From the NCBI GenBank assembly GCA_036262075.1, contig DATAJO010000007.1, positions 1 to 17,782 on the forward strand: a stretch of 17,782 nt of DNA, written 5' to 3'. Below, in pieces: positions 1 through 6,218 of the stretch (position 1 is the stretch's first letter; every line of letters starts with the position of its first letter). A program made the translations under genes and the position numbers. Below the pieces are notes generated by a model, which had not been told where the DNA came from, did no database searches, and was given only the letters and a program-made list of their open reading frames with translations. This stretch comes from JACDBZ01 sp036262075 (GTDB lineage: Bacteria; Chloroflexota; Limnocylindria; QHBO01).

Positions 1-274
1 CCTCCTCGCCGGCGCTGACCGTGGTGGCGGGCAGCGCGTCGTCGTAGCCGTGGACGTGGAACGTGGCGTCGACCTCGGTCGCGACGATCAGCGTGACCCG
101 CTGCCCGCGGCACACGCCGAGGGCGCTGGGGGTCATCCGATCCGCCTCGAGCTCGACGCGGATCTCGACCGCGTCGTTCTCACAGCCCGACGGGCGCGCC
201 TCCTCGACGCAGGCGCCGAGCAGGAGGAGCAGGAGGACGAGGAGGACGGCCAGGGGTGGTCTCACGGCCGCCAT
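1..274 (-). CDS. Cupredoxin-like lipoprotein, partial (3' end outside window)
   Basis: Reading the complement from an ATG at 272-274 gives 91 residues with no stop before the window edge, so the C-terminus is missing. The N-terminus is a lipoprotein signal: a Leu/Val-rich core (residues 8-19) followed by the lipobox L-G-A-C, with Cys22 as the lipidation site. After it come two further cysteines (about residues 30 and 54) and an F-H-V-H-G-Y-D motif near residues 73-79. That His-x-His-Gly-Tyr pattern is typical of small cupredoxin domains with a beta-sandwich fold, related to the copper-binding domains of quinol oxidases and EfeO-like proteins. A membrane-anchored, extracytoplasmic copper or redox role is therefore likely but not proven, because the region where the remaining copper ligands (Cys, Met, His) would lie is cut off. 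It diverges from the SRPBCC gene. Confidence 0.75.
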   Translation of the reverse strand, partial: MAAVRPPLAVLLVLLLLLLGACVEEARPSGCENDAVEIRVELEADRMTPSALGVCRGQRVTLIVATEVDATFHVHGYDDALPATTVSAGEE

Positions 275-310
275 GGTAGCGATGCGGGGACCGGCCCGGC
301 GCTGGCGCGA

Positions 311-337
311 GCCTTGCAACGCAGAGGCACGCAAGGC
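311..337. promoter_or_regulatory. Inverted repeat in divergent intergenic region (possible operator)
   Basis: The 105-base gap between the two divergent starts (274 minus, 380 plus) contains a perfect 7-base inverted repeat, GCCTTGC at 311-317 and GCAAGGC at 331-337, separated by 13 bases. The half-site centres are 20 bases apart, about two helical turns, as expected for a dimeric regulator. It could also fold as an RNA hairpin in the leader of the SRPBCC gene. I see no convincing -35/-10 pair; TTGCAA at 314-319 lies inside the left arm but lacks a good partner. Confidence 0.35.
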
Positions 338-379
338 AAACGACACAGCATCGCGACACAGTACGAAGGAGATGAGCCG

Positions 380-844
380 ATGGCTTCCGTCGTCGAAAGC
401 ATCGATGTCAATGTTCCGGTCCAGGTGGCCTACAACCAGTGGACCCAGTTCGAGGAGTTCCCGCGCTTCATGGAGGGCGTGAAGTCGGTGACCCAGATCG
501 ACGACACGCACCTGCGCTGGGTCGCCGAGGTCGGCGGCAAAGAGGAGGAGTGGACCGCCGAGATCACCGAGCAGAAGCCCGACGAGCGCATCGCGTGGCG
601 GGCGACCTCCGGTGCCGAGAACGCCGGCGTGGTCACGTTCCATCGGATCGACGACAACACGACGCGCGTGACGCTCCAGATCGACGCCGAGCCCGAGGGC
701 GTCGTCGAGAACGTCGGCACGGCGCTCGGATTTCTGAACCGCCGGGTCAAGGGCGACCTCGAGCGCTTCAAGGAGTTCATCGAGAGCCGCGGAACCGAGA
801 CCGGCGCGTGGCGCGGCGAGGTCGAGGCCGGGGCGCGGCGGTGA
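380..844 (+). CDS. SRPBCC-family (polyketide cyclase/dehydrase-like) protein
   Basis: This 154-residue protein spans one START/SRPBCC helix-grip domain. Visible landmarks are the N-terminal strand with S-I-D-V-N-V-P (about 7-13), the following helix (V-A-Y-N-Q-W) and the loop F-E-E-F-P-R-F-M (24-31). This loop is the family signature in which an F-P-x-F-M segment caps the ligand cavity. Next come the W-x-A-E-I strand (58-62), the R-I-A-W-R strand (70-74) and a long C-terminal helix ending in L-E-R-F-K-E-F-I (127-134). The family binds hydrophobic ligands such as lipids, polyketides or quinones; no ligand can be named here. The start is fixed by AAGGAG at 366-371, eight bases before the ATG. 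Longer upstream reading in the same frame runs into the divergent gap and is rejected. The stop overlaps the GTG of the next gene (GTGA), indicating an operon. Confidence 0.85.
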   Translation: MASVVESIDVNVPVQVAYNQWTQFEEFPRFMEGVKSVTQIDDTHLRWVAEVGGKEEEWTAEITEQKPDERIAWRATSGAENAGVVTFHRIDDNTTRVTLQIDAEPEGVVENVGTALGFLNRRVKGDLERFKEFIESRGTETGAWRGEVEAGARR

Positions 845-1239
845 AGGACCTCTCCAACCCCGGTGGCGCCATGACCGGCGCCACCGGGGACCTCACCCCC
901 GACGACACCGACGAGGAGTTCGTCCCCGGCGAGCGCCGCGAGGTGTCCGGCACCGATGCCGAGCAGGGGAGCGTGACGTACCACCAGGCCACGGGGGCGC
1001 CCGCCCAGCGCGGCGACGTCGGTGATCCTGGTGCCGCCCGCGCCGCGGGCGGGTTCACGAACCTCGCCGAGCGCGAGTCCGGCTACGGCTCCGAGCACGG
1101 GCTGTCGCCGAACGACGACGCCTACCGCATGGAGGTCCATCCACCGGCCGGCCATCATGCCGAGGAGGCGCATCGCCGGGAGGCGGGCGACATCGAGGCC
1201 GGCGTGGACGAGACCGCCGATCGCGAGGAGCGGTTCTAG
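841..1239 (+). CDS. Hypothetical hydrophilic, probably disordered protein (hydrophilin-like)
   Basis: The frame opens with GTG at 841, inside the stop of the SRPBCC gene (GTGA), and gives 132 residues. I do not recognise a family. The composition is striking: no Cys, no Trp, one Lys, about 14 percent Gly, and many Asp, Glu, Arg, Ala and His residues. No hydrophobic segment is long enough for a membrane helix or a stable core. It should therefore be soluble and largely disordered, and it fits the loose definition of a hydrophilin. An ATG at 871 (122 residues) with GGTGG four bases upstream is an alternative start. The overlap with the SRPBCC gene suggests coupled expression. It converges on the Ku gene with only 13 bases between the stop codons and no obvious terminator. 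A protective stress role is speculation. Confidence 0.65.
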   Translation: MKDLSNPGGAMTGATGDLTPDDTDEEFVPGERREVSGTDAEQGSVTYHQATGAPAQRGDVGDPGAARAAGGFTNLAERESGYGSEHGLSPNDDAYRMEVHPPAGHHAEEAHRREAGDIEAGVDETADREERF

Positions 1240-1252
1240 CCTTCCGTCCGGC

Positions 1253-2086
1253 TCAGGCCGCGCGCCGCTTGCGGCGGGCCGGCTTCTTGTCCGCCTTCTC
1301 GTCCCTGGCGCCGCCCTTCTTCGCATCGGCGACGCTCTTCTGGAGCGCCTGCATGAGGTCGATGACCTTCGGTGCCGGCTTGCGACGCTTCGCGTTGCGC
1401 TTCTCGCCCTTCATCTTCCGCTCGATGAGCTCCTCGAGCGCCACCCGGTACTCGTCCCGGTAGGAGCCCGGGTCGAAGCGGTCGGCGAGGGACTCGACGA
1501 GCGAGCGCGCCATGTCGAGCTCCTTGGAGCGGACCTTCGCATCGGCTCCCTCGGGGAGGTCGAGGCCGCCGGTGGAGCGAATTTCGTCCGGCCAGAACAT
1601 CGTCTCCAGCACGAGCGTGCCGTCGTAGGTGCGGATCGTGGCCAGGCGTTCGCGGGTCCGGATCGTGACCCGCGCGAGGGCGACGCGCCCCGTCTCCTCG
1701 AGGGCCTGCTTCAGGAGGCTGAAGGCCTTGGCCCCGACGTCGGTCGGCTCGAGGAAATAGCTCTTCTCGAAGTAGACCGGGTCGATCTCGGAGGCATCGA
1801 CGAAGTCGCCGATCTCGATCGTCGTGCTCGACTCCGGCTTGGCGGCCTCGATCTCCTCGGGCTCGAGGACGACGAACTCGCCCTTGCTCACCTCGTACCC
1901 GCGGGCGAGCTCCTCCCAGTCGAGCTCCTCGCCGCCCTCGGTGCAGACGCGCTTCTCCTGGATCGGCGCCTCGTGCTTCTTGCACAGCATGCGGAGGCGG
2001 ACGTCCTTCGACTCGGTCGCCGTGTAGAGCTTGACCGGGATGGTGACGAGGCCGAAGGAGATCGCGCCGGTCCAGATCGCTCGCAT
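1253..2086 (-). CDS. ku: Non-homologous end-joining DNA end-binding protein Ku
   Basis: The product is 277 residues, normal for bacterial Ku. It begins with the hallmark strand I-W-T-G-A-I-S-F-G-L-V-T-I-P-V-K-L-Y (4-21), then the conserved C-K-K-H (35-38) and Y-E-V-S-K-G-E-F-V (64-72), and continues with a core beta-barrel region matching the Ku70/Ku80 DNA-ring fold. The last roughly 50 residues are a Lys/Arg-rich tail, as in other bacterial Ku proteins, where it contacts DNA and LigD. Ku forms a homodimer that threads onto double-strand break ends and recruits the multifunctional ligase LigD; no ligD lies in this window. The start is strongly supported by AGGAGG at 2091-2096 (minus strand), five bases from the ATG. 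That site overlaps the stop of the preceding DUF6582-like gene, so the two are almost certainly one transcript. Confidence 0.97.
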   Translation of the reverse strand: MRAIWTGAISFGLVTIPVKLYTATESKDVRLRMLCKKHEAPIQEKRVCTEGGEELDWEELARGYEVSKGEFVVLEPEEIEAAKPESSTTIEIGDFVDASEIDPVYFEKSYFLEPTDVGAKAFSLLKQALEETGRVALARVTIRTRERLATIRTYDGTLVLETMFWPDEIRSTGGLDLPEGADAKVRSKELDMARSLVESLADRFDPGSYRDEYRVALEELIERKMKGEKRNAKRRKPAPKVIDLMQALQKSVADAKKGGARDEKADKKPARRKRRAA

Positions 2087-2095
2087 CGGTCCTCC

Positions 2096-2347
2096 TCAGC
2101 GGACGGGCTTGCGGACGTCGCTGTCCTCGTCGACCTCGATGCCGAAGCGCTCGGCGGCGCGGAGGATCTTCTTGCGCGCCCTTTCCTTCGCGGCCTTCGA
2201 CTCGAAATGGGTCTGGCTGAAGCGGGCGATCGCGTTGCGGACGTGCGACTCGTCGTGGATCGGCAGGTGCTCGCCACCCTCGCGGTCGACGTATGCGAAC
2301 TGGTCCTTGCGCAGGTCCTCGCGCTCCTTGGTGCTGAGCTCGCTCAT
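2096..2347 (-). CDS. Small DUF6582-like protein, first gene of the Ku operon
   Basis: This 83-residue protein carries the pattern F-A-Y-V-D-R-E-G-G-E-H-L-P-I-H-D (17-32) followed by H-V-R-N-A-I-A-R-F (35-43). That matches small actinobacterial and phage-associated proteins which I recall as DUF6582: a D/E-G-xx-x-L-P-I-H-D-x-x-H-V-R-N-A motif and then a helical, charged C-terminal part. The function is unknown. The start ATG is supported by GGGAGA (minus strand), about eight bases upstream. The stop lies within the Shine-Dalgarno site of ku, nine bases before its ATG, so translation of the two is probably coupled. Co-transcription suggests a role in DNA end repair or in the same stress response, but nothing in the sequence proves this. 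The family name is from memory. Confidence 0.75.
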   Translation of the reverse strand: MSELSTKEREDLRKDQFAYVDREGGEHLPIHDESHVRNAIARFSQTHFESKAAKERARKKILRAAERFGIEVDEDSDVRKPVR

Positions 2348-2382
2348 TCGTGCGTTCTCCCGTGTCGTGTACCCATCGCAAC

Positions 2383-2397
2383 GGCACGCCGCGTGCC
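2383..2397. promoter_or_regulatory. 15-base palindrome between divergent DUF6582/ku and DUF72 genes
   Basis: GGCACGC-C-GCGTGCC is a perfect 7-base inverted repeat around one central base. It lies in the 62-base gap between the divergent starts at 2347 (minus) and 2410 (plus). Its position, about 13 bases before the DUF72 start and 36 before the other, suits an operator controlling both transcripts. A hairpin with a one-base loop is sterically unlikely as an RNA element, so a protein-binding site is the better reading. No clear -10 or -35 hexamers were found around it. Confidence 0.35.
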
Positions 2398-2409
2398 TGA
2401 GCGCTCGGC

Positions 2410-3195
2410 ATGGAGGCGAGCGTGCGCATCGGGACGTCGGGGTGGGAGTACGACCACTGGCGCGGGTCGTTCTACCCGGCGGATCTGCCGAAGGACCGAT
2501 GGCTCGAGCACTACGCCGCTCGCTTCGACACGGTCGAGCTCAACGGCTCGTTCTACCGGCTTCCATCGGCTGCGACGTTCGCTTCCTGGGCGCGGCGCGT
2601 TCCGGCCGGCTTCCGGATGGCGGTGAAGGCCAGCCGATACCTGACCCACGTTCGGCGGCTCAACCAGCCGGGCGAGCCGCTCGATCGGCTCTGGACCCGG
2701 GCCGGCCGGCTCGGGCCACACCTCGGGCCGATGCTCTACCAGCTGCCGCCGCGCTGGCTGCCGAACCTCGAGCGGCTCGCCGCCTTCCTCGCGGCGGTGC
2801 CGCGCGGACGCGACCAGGCGATCGAGTTCCGCGACCGGCGCTGGTACCGGCCCGACGTGCTCGCGCTGCTCGAGGAGCATGGCATCGCGCTCTGCCTCCA
2901 CGACATGGCGGGCTCGGCGACCGATGCGACGCCGGTCGGCCCGTTCGTCTACGTCCGCTTCCACGGGGCGGGGGAGCGCTACGGTGGCCGCTACCCGGAT
3001 TCGGCCGTCGAGGCGTGGGCGGACCGGATCGTCGGCTGGCAGGCGGAGGGCCGGGCGGTGTGGGCGTACTTCAACAACGACGTCGGCGGTCACGCCGTGC
3101 GCGACGCCGAGCGGTTGCGGGCCGCGGTCGAGGGACGCACCGCGGTCGAGGGACGCGCCGCACGACCGACCGCTCGCTCGGCGAGCGGCACGTGA
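2410..3195 (+). CDS. DUF72 (YecE-like) family protein
   Basis: This 261-residue protein starts with the family signature I-G-T-S-G-W-x-Y-x-H-W (7-17). It continues with E-L-N-G-S-F-Y-R-L-P (42-51), then F-R-M-A-V-K-A-S-R-Y-L-T-H (72-84), I-E-F-R-D-R-R-W-Y (139-147) and Y-V-R-F-H-G (180-185), and ends with the A-Y-F-N-N-D-x-x-G-H-A-V strand (221-232). These are the conserved blocks of the DUF72 TIM-barrel-like fold. The biochemical role is not established. The coordinates give the outer ATG. A GTG at 2422 has a perfect GGAGG five bases upstream and would shorten the product by four residues, so it may be the true start. The last 35 residues after the core are low-complexity and include an 18-base direct duplication. 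The ABC transporter gene follows after 19 bases. Confidence 0.9.
   Translation: MEASVRIGTSGWEYDHWRGSFYPADLPKDRWLEHYAARFDTVELNGSFYRLPSAATFASWARRVPAGFRMAVKASRYLTHVRRLNQPGEPLDRLWTRAGRLGPHLGPMLYQLPPRWLPNLERLAAFLAAVPRGRDQAIEFRDRRWYRPDVLALLEEHGIALCLHDMAGSATDATPVGPFVYVRFHGAGERYGGRYPDSAVEAWADRIVGWQAEGRAVWAYFNNDVGGHAVRDAERLRAAVEGRTAVEGRAARPTARSASGT
3122..3157 (+). repeat. Tandem 18-base duplication in the DUF72 3' end
   Basis: Two adjacent copies, 3122-3139 and 3140-3157, of a unit beginning CCGCGGTCGAGGGACGC differ at only the last base. The unit is in frame and encodes A-V-E-G-R-T then A-V-E-G-R-A in the variable C-terminal tail of the DUF72 protein. The near-identity suggests a recent slippage duplication. 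It lies outside the conserved fold and is probably neutral. Confidence 0.8.
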
Positions 3196-3214
3196 ATTGC
3201 ATTCGGGCCTCGCC

Positions 3215-4297
3215 GTGACCAGCGCCCAACCACTCCCGCCCCTGACGCCGGCCGCCATGGTCGAGCCGACGCCCACCACCGCCCAGCCCGCGGCCCCGAC
3301 GCCGGCCGCGGGCGCCGAGCCGATCATCTCGGCCAACGGCCTGAGCCGCGCCTACGGCGATCGCATGGCCGTATCGGACATGACGTTCGACGTCCTGCCC
3401 GGCACGATCCTCGGCGTCGTCGGGCCGAGCGGGTCGGGCAAGACGACGACGATCCGGATGCTGACCGGCACCCTGTCGCGCACCAGCGGCGAGGTCCAGG
3501 TGCTCGGCGAGGACCCGATGCGCTTCAGCCGCCGCGCCCGCGGCCGCATCGCCTACATGCCGCAGCTGTTCAGCCTGTACGAGGACCTGAGCGCCCAGGA
3601 GAACGTCGGCTTCGTGGCCGCGCTGTACGGGCTGGGACCGTTTCGGCGTCGCGGCCGCATCCGCCGCGCGCTCGAGGTCGTCGACCTGTGGGACGCGCGG
3701 CATCGGCTGGCGCGCGACCTGTCCGGCGGCATGCAGCGCCGGCTCGAGCTGGCCTGCGCGCTGGTCCACTCGCCGGAGGTGCTGTTCGTCGACGAGCCGA
3801 CCGCCGGCATCGACCCGCTGCTGCGGCAGTCGATCTGGGACGAGCTGCGCGACCTGCGCAACGAGGGACGCACGCTCGTGGTGACGACCCAGTACGTCGC
3901 CGAGGCGGAGTACTGCGACCGGGTGGCGCTCATCGTCGACGGCGAGCTCGTCGCGCTCGACGAGCCGGGGGCGCTGCGCCAGATGGTGTTCGGCGGCGAC
4001 GTCCTCCAGGTCGACACGACCCGCGCCGTCGACCCGGAGCTGCTCGCTGGCATCGGCGGGGTGACGAGCGTGCGCCAGACCGCGCCGCGCCAGCTCATGG
4101 TCACCGTCGAGGATGCCGGCAGCCTCACGCCGCAGATCATCGACGCGCTGCGCGCCGGCGGGGTCGAGGTGGCCGGCATCGAGGAGCATCAGCCGACGTT
4201 CGACGAGGTCTTCGCCGGCCTCGTCGAGCAGCGACGCGCCCTGCGCGGACAGACCGACCTGGATCTCAGCGAGCGCCGAGGTGCCGACGGTGAGTGA
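3215..4297 (+). CDS. ABC-2 type exporter ATP-binding protein (DrrA/NatA-like)
   Basis: From GTG 3215 the product is 360 residues. After a Pro/Ala-rich, disordered leader (1-36) comes one ATPase domain. It has Walker A G-P-S-G-S-G-K-T (70-77), Q-loop Gln117, signature L-S-G-G-M (169-173) and Walker B V-L-F-V-D-E-P (189-195). A C-terminal extension (about 262-335), typical of ABC-2 exporter ATPases, ends in P-T-F-D-E-V-F (327-333). The switch position reads V-V-T-T-Q-Y: Gln226 stands where the H-loop His is usual. ATG 3257 (346 residues) is an equally possible start; neither has a good Shine-Dalgarno site. It pairs with the permease that follows, whose start overlaps this stop (GTGAGTGA), so the two form an exporter of unknown substrate (lipid, drug or antibiotic). 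It lies 19 bases after the DUF72 gene and is probably co-transcribed with it. Confidence 0.93.
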   Translation: MTSAQPLPPLTPAAMVEPTPTTAQPAAPTPAAGAEPIISANGLSRAYGDRMAVSDMTFDVLPGTILGVVGPSGSGKTTTIRMLTGTLSRTSGEVQVLGEDPMRFSRRARGRIAYMPQLFSLYEDLSAQENVGFVAALYGLGPFRRRGRIRRALEVVDLWDARHRLARDLSGGMQRRLELACALVHSPEVLFVDEPTAGIDPLLRQSIWDELRDLRNEGRTLVVTTQYVAEAEYCDRVALIVDGELVALDEPGALRQMVFGGDVLQVDTTRAVDPELLAGIGGVTSVRQTAPRQLMVTVEDAGSLTPQIIDALRAGGVEVAGIEEHQPTFDEVFAGLVEQRRALRGQTDLDLSERRGADGE

Positions 4298-5483
4298 CCT
4301 CGTCCAGAGCCTCGTCCGCATCGGCTCCTTCACCGGCAAGGAGCTGCGCGAGGTGCTGCGCCGCCCCGGCGTGCTCGCCAGCCTCATCCTCGGGCCGTTC
4401 CTCATCATGTTCGTCTTCGGGCTCGGCTACTCGGGCTACCGCGACCCGTTCCGCACCGAGATCGTCCTGCCGCCCGGCGACGAGTTCCCGCGCGACCCGG
4501 AGTACTACGCCGATCTCGCGCCCGGCCGGCTCGACGTGCGGAACATCGGCGAGGAGATCGGCCCGGCGCAGCAGCGGCTGCGCGACGGGGACATCGACCT
4601 GCTCATCGTGGCCCCGGAGAACGCGAGCGCCGAGCTGCGCGAGGGCCGCCAGACGACGATCCGGGTCATGTGGAACGAGGTCGACCCGGTCTACGACCAG
4701 CTCGCCGCGCTGGCGACCTCGATCCTCACCAGCAGCCTGAACGCCGAGATCATCGAGCGCGCCGCGTCCGAGGGGATCGCCTTCGCCGAGGGCGACCTCG
4801 GTCCGGCCGCCGACGTGCCGCCCGAGGTCATCGCCCGCCCGGCGCAGGCCGAGACCGAGAACGTCGCCCCCTCGAAGCCCGACGTCCTCGCCTTCTTCGG
4901 CCCGGCGGTCTTCGCGCTCGTCATCCAGCACCTCGCCGTCACGCTCACCGCGCTGTCGATGGTCCGCGAGCGCCTGTCGGGCCAGATGGACCGATTCCGC
5001 GTGGCGCCGGTGACCTCGATGGAGCTGCTCATCGGCAAGTACGTGGCGTACGCGTTCCTCAGCCTGCTCGTCACCGCGATCGTCGGCGCGCTGCTCGTGT
5101 TCGTCCTGGGCGTGCCGATGCTCGGCGGCTGGCCGACGTTCGTCGGCATCGTGCTGCTGCTCACGTTCGCCTCGCTCGGCGTCGGGCTGCTCATCTCGCT
5201 CGTCGCCGACTCGGAGCGCCAGGCGGTCCAGCTCTCGATGCTCGTCCTGCTGGCCAGCGTCTTCTTCTCCGGCTTCGTCCTGCCGGTCACCGACTTCGCC
5301 GAGTGGACGCAGTACATCGCGTACGCCCTGCCGGTGACGCACGGGATCGCCACGCTCCAGGACGAGATGCTGCGCGGCTCGATCTCGATGGAGTGGATGC
5401 TCCTCGTCCTCGCCGGGATCGGCATCCTGCTCTACGCGGTCAGCCTCCTCCGCCTGCGCCGGATCCTCCGCTCCGCCGACTGA
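4290..5483 (+). CDS. ABC-2 type transporter permease
   Basis: This 397-residue membrane protein has the classical ABC-2 layout. A cytoplasmic amphipathic stretch with K-E-L-R-E-V-L-R-R-P (17-26) leads into the first membrane helix (about 28-48). An extracytoplasmic domain of about 150 residues follows (50-195), then five more helices (about 200-222, 250-274, 282-306, 314-334 and 368-388). Between helices 2 and 3 lies the conserved M-V-R-E-R-x-x-G-x-M-D-R-F-R-V-A-P block (224-240), where the coupling helix meets the ATPase. P-V-T-H-G (348-352) before the last helix is also family-typical. The chosen GTG at 4290 has GAGGTG at 4278-4283, six bases upstream; GTG 4281 is an alternative adding three residues. 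It overlaps the ATPase gene by eight bases and is the membrane half of that exporter. Substrate unknown. Confidence 0.93.
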   Translation: MSDLVQSLVRIGSFTGKELREVLRRPGVLASLILGPFLIMFVFGLGYSGYRDPFRTEIVLPPGDEFPRDPEYYADLAPGRLDVRNIGEEIGPAQQRLRDGDIDLLIVAPENASAELREGRQTTIRVMWNEVDPVYDQLAALATSILTSSLNAEIIERAASEGIAFAEGDLGPAADVPPEVIARPAQAETENVAPSKPDVLAFFGPAVFALVIQHLAVTLTALSMVRERLSGQMDRFRVAPVTSMELLIGKYVAYAFLSLLVTAIVGALLVFVLGVPMLGGWPTFVGIVLLLTFASLGVGLLISLVADSERQAVQLSMLVLLASVFFSGFVLPVTDFAEWTQYIAYALPVTHGIATLQDEMLRGSISMEWMLLVLAGIGILLYAVSLLRLRRILRSAD

Positions 5484-5512
5484 CGCCGTCGGGGGCGTCC
5501 GTGGTGCTGCGG

Positions 5513-5550
5513 GCGGTTGTCAGGCTGCCGCATCGGTTTCGGACAACCGC
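5513..5550. terminator. Inverted repeat at convergent junction, candidate bidirectional terminator
   Basis: GCGGTTGTC (5513-5521) and GACAACCGC (5542-5550) form a perfect 9-base stem around a 20-base loop. The loop can form a small inner CCG/CGG hairpin. It sits in the 81-base gap between the permease stop (5483) and the stop of the converging minus-strand gene (5565), where a shared terminator is expected. No T-run follows on either strand, so it is not a classical intrinsic terminator; the long loop also weakens it. A protein-binding site is the alternative. Confidence 0.45.
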
Positions 5551-5564
5551 TCGCCTGGTTGGCG

Positions 5565-6215
5565 TTAGTCCGGATGCGCCCCGGGAGCGCCGCGGGAGCC
5601 GCGGGACCCGCCGGAGCCGCGGAGGACGAGCAGCCCGCCCACCAGCGAGGCCGCGACGGGGATCGCGAGCCAGAGAAGCAGGAGGGCGACGAACAGGCGC
5701 ATCGGCGGGGCCGATGTGGAGGAGCCCGATCGGTCGCTGAGCGCCTCCATCTCGTCGGCGAGCGAGGAGAGCTCCACGCCGATGCGATCCACGTCCTCGC
5801 GGCTGCTGCCGAGCGAGCCCTGGACGTCGTCGAGCGTGGTGGCCAGCTCGGCCGCCAGCGTCGCGCTCTCGCGGAAGTCATCGGCCAGGGGGAGTAGCGG
5901 CTGGGCGCCGAAGATCGAGAGCTCCATGGCGGTGGCGAGCTCGTCGAGCGTCTGCTGCGAGCGGCGGGCGAGCTGGGCGGCCGCGGCCGATGAGCTGCCG
6001 GCGTCCTCGAGGCTGGTGTCGATGCCCTCGAACGAGTCCGCGGCCGCGCGCGTGGACCGCGCGGCGGCGGTGAGCGTGGTGTCGGCGTCGGTGGCGAGGC
6101 GCTCGACCCGGCCGGCAACGTCGAGGCCGACGAGGCCGCCGGCCATCAGCATCGCGACGCCGAGCAGGCCGTAGGCGAGGAGCGACGAGCCGACCCATCG
6201 TCGCCGGCCGGTCAA
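5565..6215 (-). CDS. Hypothetical two-helix membrane protein with long helical middle
   Basis: This 216-residue protein is of no family I recognise. It has a short Arg-rich N-terminus, a first membrane helix (about 11-32), then a 140-residue Ala/Ser/Leu/Asp/Glu-rich region (33-172). That region reads as long amphipathic helices with heptad-like spacing, resembling the periplasmic or HAMP-like helices of sensor proteins. A second membrane helix follows (about 173-198), then a Gly/Ser/Arg tail (199-216). The topology suggests a helical hairpin outside the membrane with both ends inside. The start is a TTG three bases after the upstream gene's stop, supported by GAGGA seven bases upstream. It is therefore the second gene of a two-gene minus-strand operon. 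No catalytic or signalling domain is visible. A scaffold or sensor-like role is only inference. Confidence 0.75.
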   Translation of the reverse strand: MTGRRRWVGSSLLAYGLLGVAMLMAGGLVGLDVAGRVERLATDADTTLTAAARSTRAAADSFEGIDTSLEDAGSSSAAAAQLARRSQQTLDELATAMELSIFGAQPLLPLADDFRESATLAAELATTLDDVQGSLGSSREDVDRIGVELSSLADEMEALSDRSGSSTSAPPMRLFVALLLLWLAIPVAASLVGGLLVLRGSGGSRGSRGAPGAHPD

Positions 6216-6218
6216 CCG

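Noticed and set aside
221..256. CTC/CTG/GAG-rich tract resembling a simple repeat
   Set aside because: On the minus strand it encodes the Leu/Val-rich core of the lipoprotein signal peptide, which explains its low complexity.
50..379. N-terminal extension of the SRPBCC frame
   Set aside because: It overlaps the divergent lipoprotein gene and the intergenic gap, while the ATG at 380 has AAGGAG at the right distance and matches the family N-terminus.
1236..2429. 397-codon minus-strand frame overlapping ku
   Set aside because: The ku frame in the same strand carries the full Ku signature and a strong ribosome binding site; this alternative frame is Arg/Gly/Pro-rich with no recognisable domain.
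5578..5640. Repeated GGGAGC/CGCGGG-like units suggesting a minisatellite
   Set aside because: The units are irregular and encode the Gly/Ser/Arg tail of the membrane protein; no constant period was found.
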